Shown one piece after another: positions 5,436 to 6,641 of a stretch of 6,641 nucleotides of DNA. Position 1 is the first letter of the stretch. The number at the start of each line of letters is the position of its first letter. Origin of the DNA: Lachnospiraceae bacterium (GTDB lineage Bacteria; Bacillota; Clostridia; Lachnospirales; Lachnospiraceae); contig CAAGSD010000057.1 of the NCBI GenBank assembly GCA_900772845.1, forward strand, positions 1-6,641, given 5' to 3'. The notes beneath the pieces were generated by a model. The model was not told the origin of the DNA. It saw nothing but the letters and a program-made list of their open reading frames with translations, and searched no databases. The position numbers and the translations under genes were made by a program.

Positions 5436-6281
5436 ATGAAGAAAACATTAAAACCGGAAACCACAAAACCGCAATACGTTGTGACAACAGACATTACTTA
5501 TGCGCAGGTTGATTCCTGGTTCGGTCATTGCCGGAGAGATCTCAAACTGGATCTCATCTATCCGGAGGATGGGGAAGGGAAGACATATCCATGTATTGTA
5601 TGGATTTGCGGTGGCGCATGGCAGCGCATGGACAAGGCAGCGCATCTGGCATATCTGGGCACACTGGCACAGGAAGGGTTTGTTGTTGCCAGCGTAGAGT
5701 ACCGGACATCCAACGAGGGAACACATCCGATGCAGCTGTGTGATATCAAGGCAGCAATCCGATATCTTCGTGCATATGCAAAAAGATATCGGATTAACAG
5801 TGAAAAATTTGGTGTGATGGGAGAATCTGCAGGAGGATATCTGACATGTATGGCAGCACTGGATCAGGATAAAAAACTGGATACAGGTGAGTATCTGGAG
5901 TATTCCAGTCAGGTTCAGGCGGCCTGTCCGTGGTATCCGCCGACCGATGCGTCCCATTTTCCATATGATGATGTGGAAAAGGCAGCCATGTCTTCAGAGT
6001 CGCTGCTGATGGGATTTAATGTTATGACACATCCGCAGGAAGCTTATGAGAATTCCCCGGTTTCCAAAGTGACACCGGATGCGCCGCCATTTCTGCTGAT
6101 TCATGGAACCAAAGACAGTACCGTGCCTTTTTCGCAGAGTGAGGAATTGTATGATGCGTTAGAAGCAGCCGGCTGTGATGTGACATTGCTTGCGCTTGAT
6201 GGCGCAGAGCATGCGGACCTGATGTTTTTCCAGGATGAAGTATGGCAGCAGATCATTGCATTTTTTAAACGGACATTATAA
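5436..6281 (+). CDS. Alpha/beta-hydrolase esterase (acetyl-esterase / lipase-like)
   Basis: A 281-residue serine hydrolase with no signal peptide, so probably cytoplasmic. The fold is complete: VWICGGAW (55-62) forms the oxyanion hole, FGVMGESAGGYLTC (125-138) is the nucleophile elbow with Ser131, PFLLIHGTKDSTVPFSQS (218-235) carries Asp227, and GAEHADLMF (256-264) carries His259. The nearest families are the hormone-sensitive-lipase-like and BD-FAE acetyl/feruloyl esterases, which remove acyl groups from small esters or plant-fibre oligosaccharides; the actual substrate cannot be read from the sequence. The oxyanion motif has Cys58 where most relatives have His (HGGxW). The ATG has GAGG (5423-5426) nine bases upstream. 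It lies 111 bp after the chemoreceptor gene with a hairpin between, so shared transcription is uncertain. A striking inverted repeat lies inside the coding sequence (5756-5795). Confidence 0.9.
   Translation: MKKTLKPETTKPQYVVTTDITYAQVDSWFGHCRRDLKLDLIYPEDGEGKTYPCIVWICGGAWQRMDKAAHLAYLGTLAQEGFVVASVEYRTSNEGTHPMQLCDIKAAIRYLRAYAKRYRINSEKFGVMGESAGGYLTCMAALDQDKKLDTGEYLEYSSQVQAACPWYPPTDASHFPYDDVEKAAMSSESLLMGFNVMTHPQEAYENSPVSKVTPDAPPFLLIHGTKDSTVPFSQSEELYDALEAAGCDVTLLALDGAEHADLMFFQDEVWQQIIAFFKRTL
5756..5795. repeat. 13-bp perfect inverted repeat inside the esterase gene
   Basis: AATCCGATATCTT (5756-5768) and AAGATATCGGATT (5783-5795) are exact reverse complements separated by 14 bases. The spacer itself contains the palindrome TGCATATGCA (5771-5780). 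The segment encodes AIRYLRAYAKRYRI just before the nucleophile elbow, so the protein also shows a near repeat of IRYL and RYRI. The mRNA could form a strong stem-loop in mid-gene. The repeat is plainly visible; no function is known. Confidence 0.8.
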
Positions 6282-6328
6282 TAAGTGATCTGGTATCCGG
6301 ATAAGGAAAGGTTCAAAGATTAATTGAT

Positions 6329-6641
6329 ATGAAAAAACAGCAGATAACATTCGTATAATAGGAAAATCCGATGGCCCGACATCCGTTTTTATTGCCGGAA
6401 AAGACAAAAAGAAAACGTTAAGACAGAAGATAGAAAAGAGCATGTATGACTTCCGGCGAAAGCGTGTAATCAAATTTCTGAGGGCAGATTCGCACTCTGT
6501 GGATGAGGTGGCAGATTATGTGGTCAGGGAACTGGGGTATACCGAAGTAAGTCCATCGGATGAAACATACCAGACAGAATATTCCAATATGCGCGCATCG
6601 TTTCTGTTGCAATATCGTCCGGAACTGCTTGGAGATCTCAC
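6329..6641 (+). CDS. Partial gene for a hypothetical protein with a GxxDGPTS motif; frame broken near its start
   Basis: From about 6332 to the window edge one plus-strand frame stays open for more than 100 codons and gives convincing protein: NIRIIGKSDGPTSVFIAGK, then a basic helix, then ADSHSVDEVADYVVRELGY and SNMRASFLLQYRPELLGDL. The IIGxxDGPTSxFxAG start resembles short Lachnospiraceae proteins often mis-named after the beta subunit of sodium-pumping decarboxylases, which share the GGADGPT motif; the rest is soluble and not a decarboxylase. No start codon lies in this frame before 6442. The ATG at 6329-6331 precedes six A bases; read as it stands it gives MKKQQITFV and a stop, but with one more A it would give MKKTADNIRIIGK and join the long frame. 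A real frameshift, slippage or a sequencing error are all possible. The upstream ribosome site is weak. The function is unknown. Confidence 0.6.

Noticed and set aside
6294..6303. TATCCGGATA palindrome after the esterase as a terminator.
   Set aside because: It is only a 10-bp palindrome with no loop or T-tract.
6331..6338. Programmed -1 frameshift on the AAAAAAC heptamer near the start of the last gene.
   Set aside because: The heptamer is not in the phase (X XXY YYZ) needed from the ATG frame, and frameshifting within three codons of a start is unusual; mutation, slippage or error is simpler.
6354..6359. TATAAT as a promoter for the last gene.
   Set aside because: There is no -35 box at a usable distance (TTGATA is 24 bases away) and the bases encode the conserved N-terminal motif.
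1..6641. CRISPR array, tRNA, rRNA, toxin-antitoxin or known defence system.
   Set aside because: No regularly spaced repeats, tRNA-like folds or recognisable defence or toxin proteins are seen. The XRE gene lacks a paired toxin in view, though its downstream partner lies outside the window.

Overview
The codon use, the strong GGAGG-type ribosome binding sites, the moderate GC content and the protein families point to a gut-type Bacillota bacterium, most likely a motile member of the Lachnospiraceae. This is inferred from the look of the proteins, not from a database match. The window is a junction between a decayed mobile-element remnant (about 1-1981, genes on the minus strand) and ordinary chromosomal genes (about 2013-6641, genes on the plus strand).

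Left part, minus strand. Reading in the direction of transcription there is a truncated RepA-type replication initiator fragment (980-1156), a doubtful small membrane ORF (770-952), a 78-residue protein of unknown function (530-766) and a 121-residue XRE/Cro-type repressor (91-456). The repressor has its own good promoter (524-552) and a cluster of inverted and direct repeats (485-521) where transcription would start, so it is probably autoregulated. A GGAGG site and ATG at the very left edge show that another gene follows. These genes resemble the control region of an integrative element or plasmid.

Middle. An 825-bp remnant of an IS4-family insertion sequence (1157-1981) has both 17-bp terminal inverted repeats, but its transposase has lost its N-terminal part and has an internal out-of-frame deletion. 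It cannot make an active enzyme but could be mobilised in trans. It ends 31 bp before the start of an Eis-like GNAT acetyltransferase gene (2013-3089), which carries an in-frame TAG where a Trp codon is expected.

Right part, plus strand. An intact methyl-accepting chemotaxis protein with a dCache sensor (3234-5324) is followed by an alpha/beta-hydrolase esterase (5436-6281) that has Cys in place of the usual oxyanion-hole His and a 13-bp perfect inverted repeat inside its coding sequence. The window ends in a partial gene (from 6329) with a GxxDGPTS motif; its frame is broken next to a six-A run just after the start codon. The chemoreceptor, esterase and last gene appear independently translated and need not share a pathway. 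I see no CRISPR array, tRNA, rRNA or recognisable defence system.
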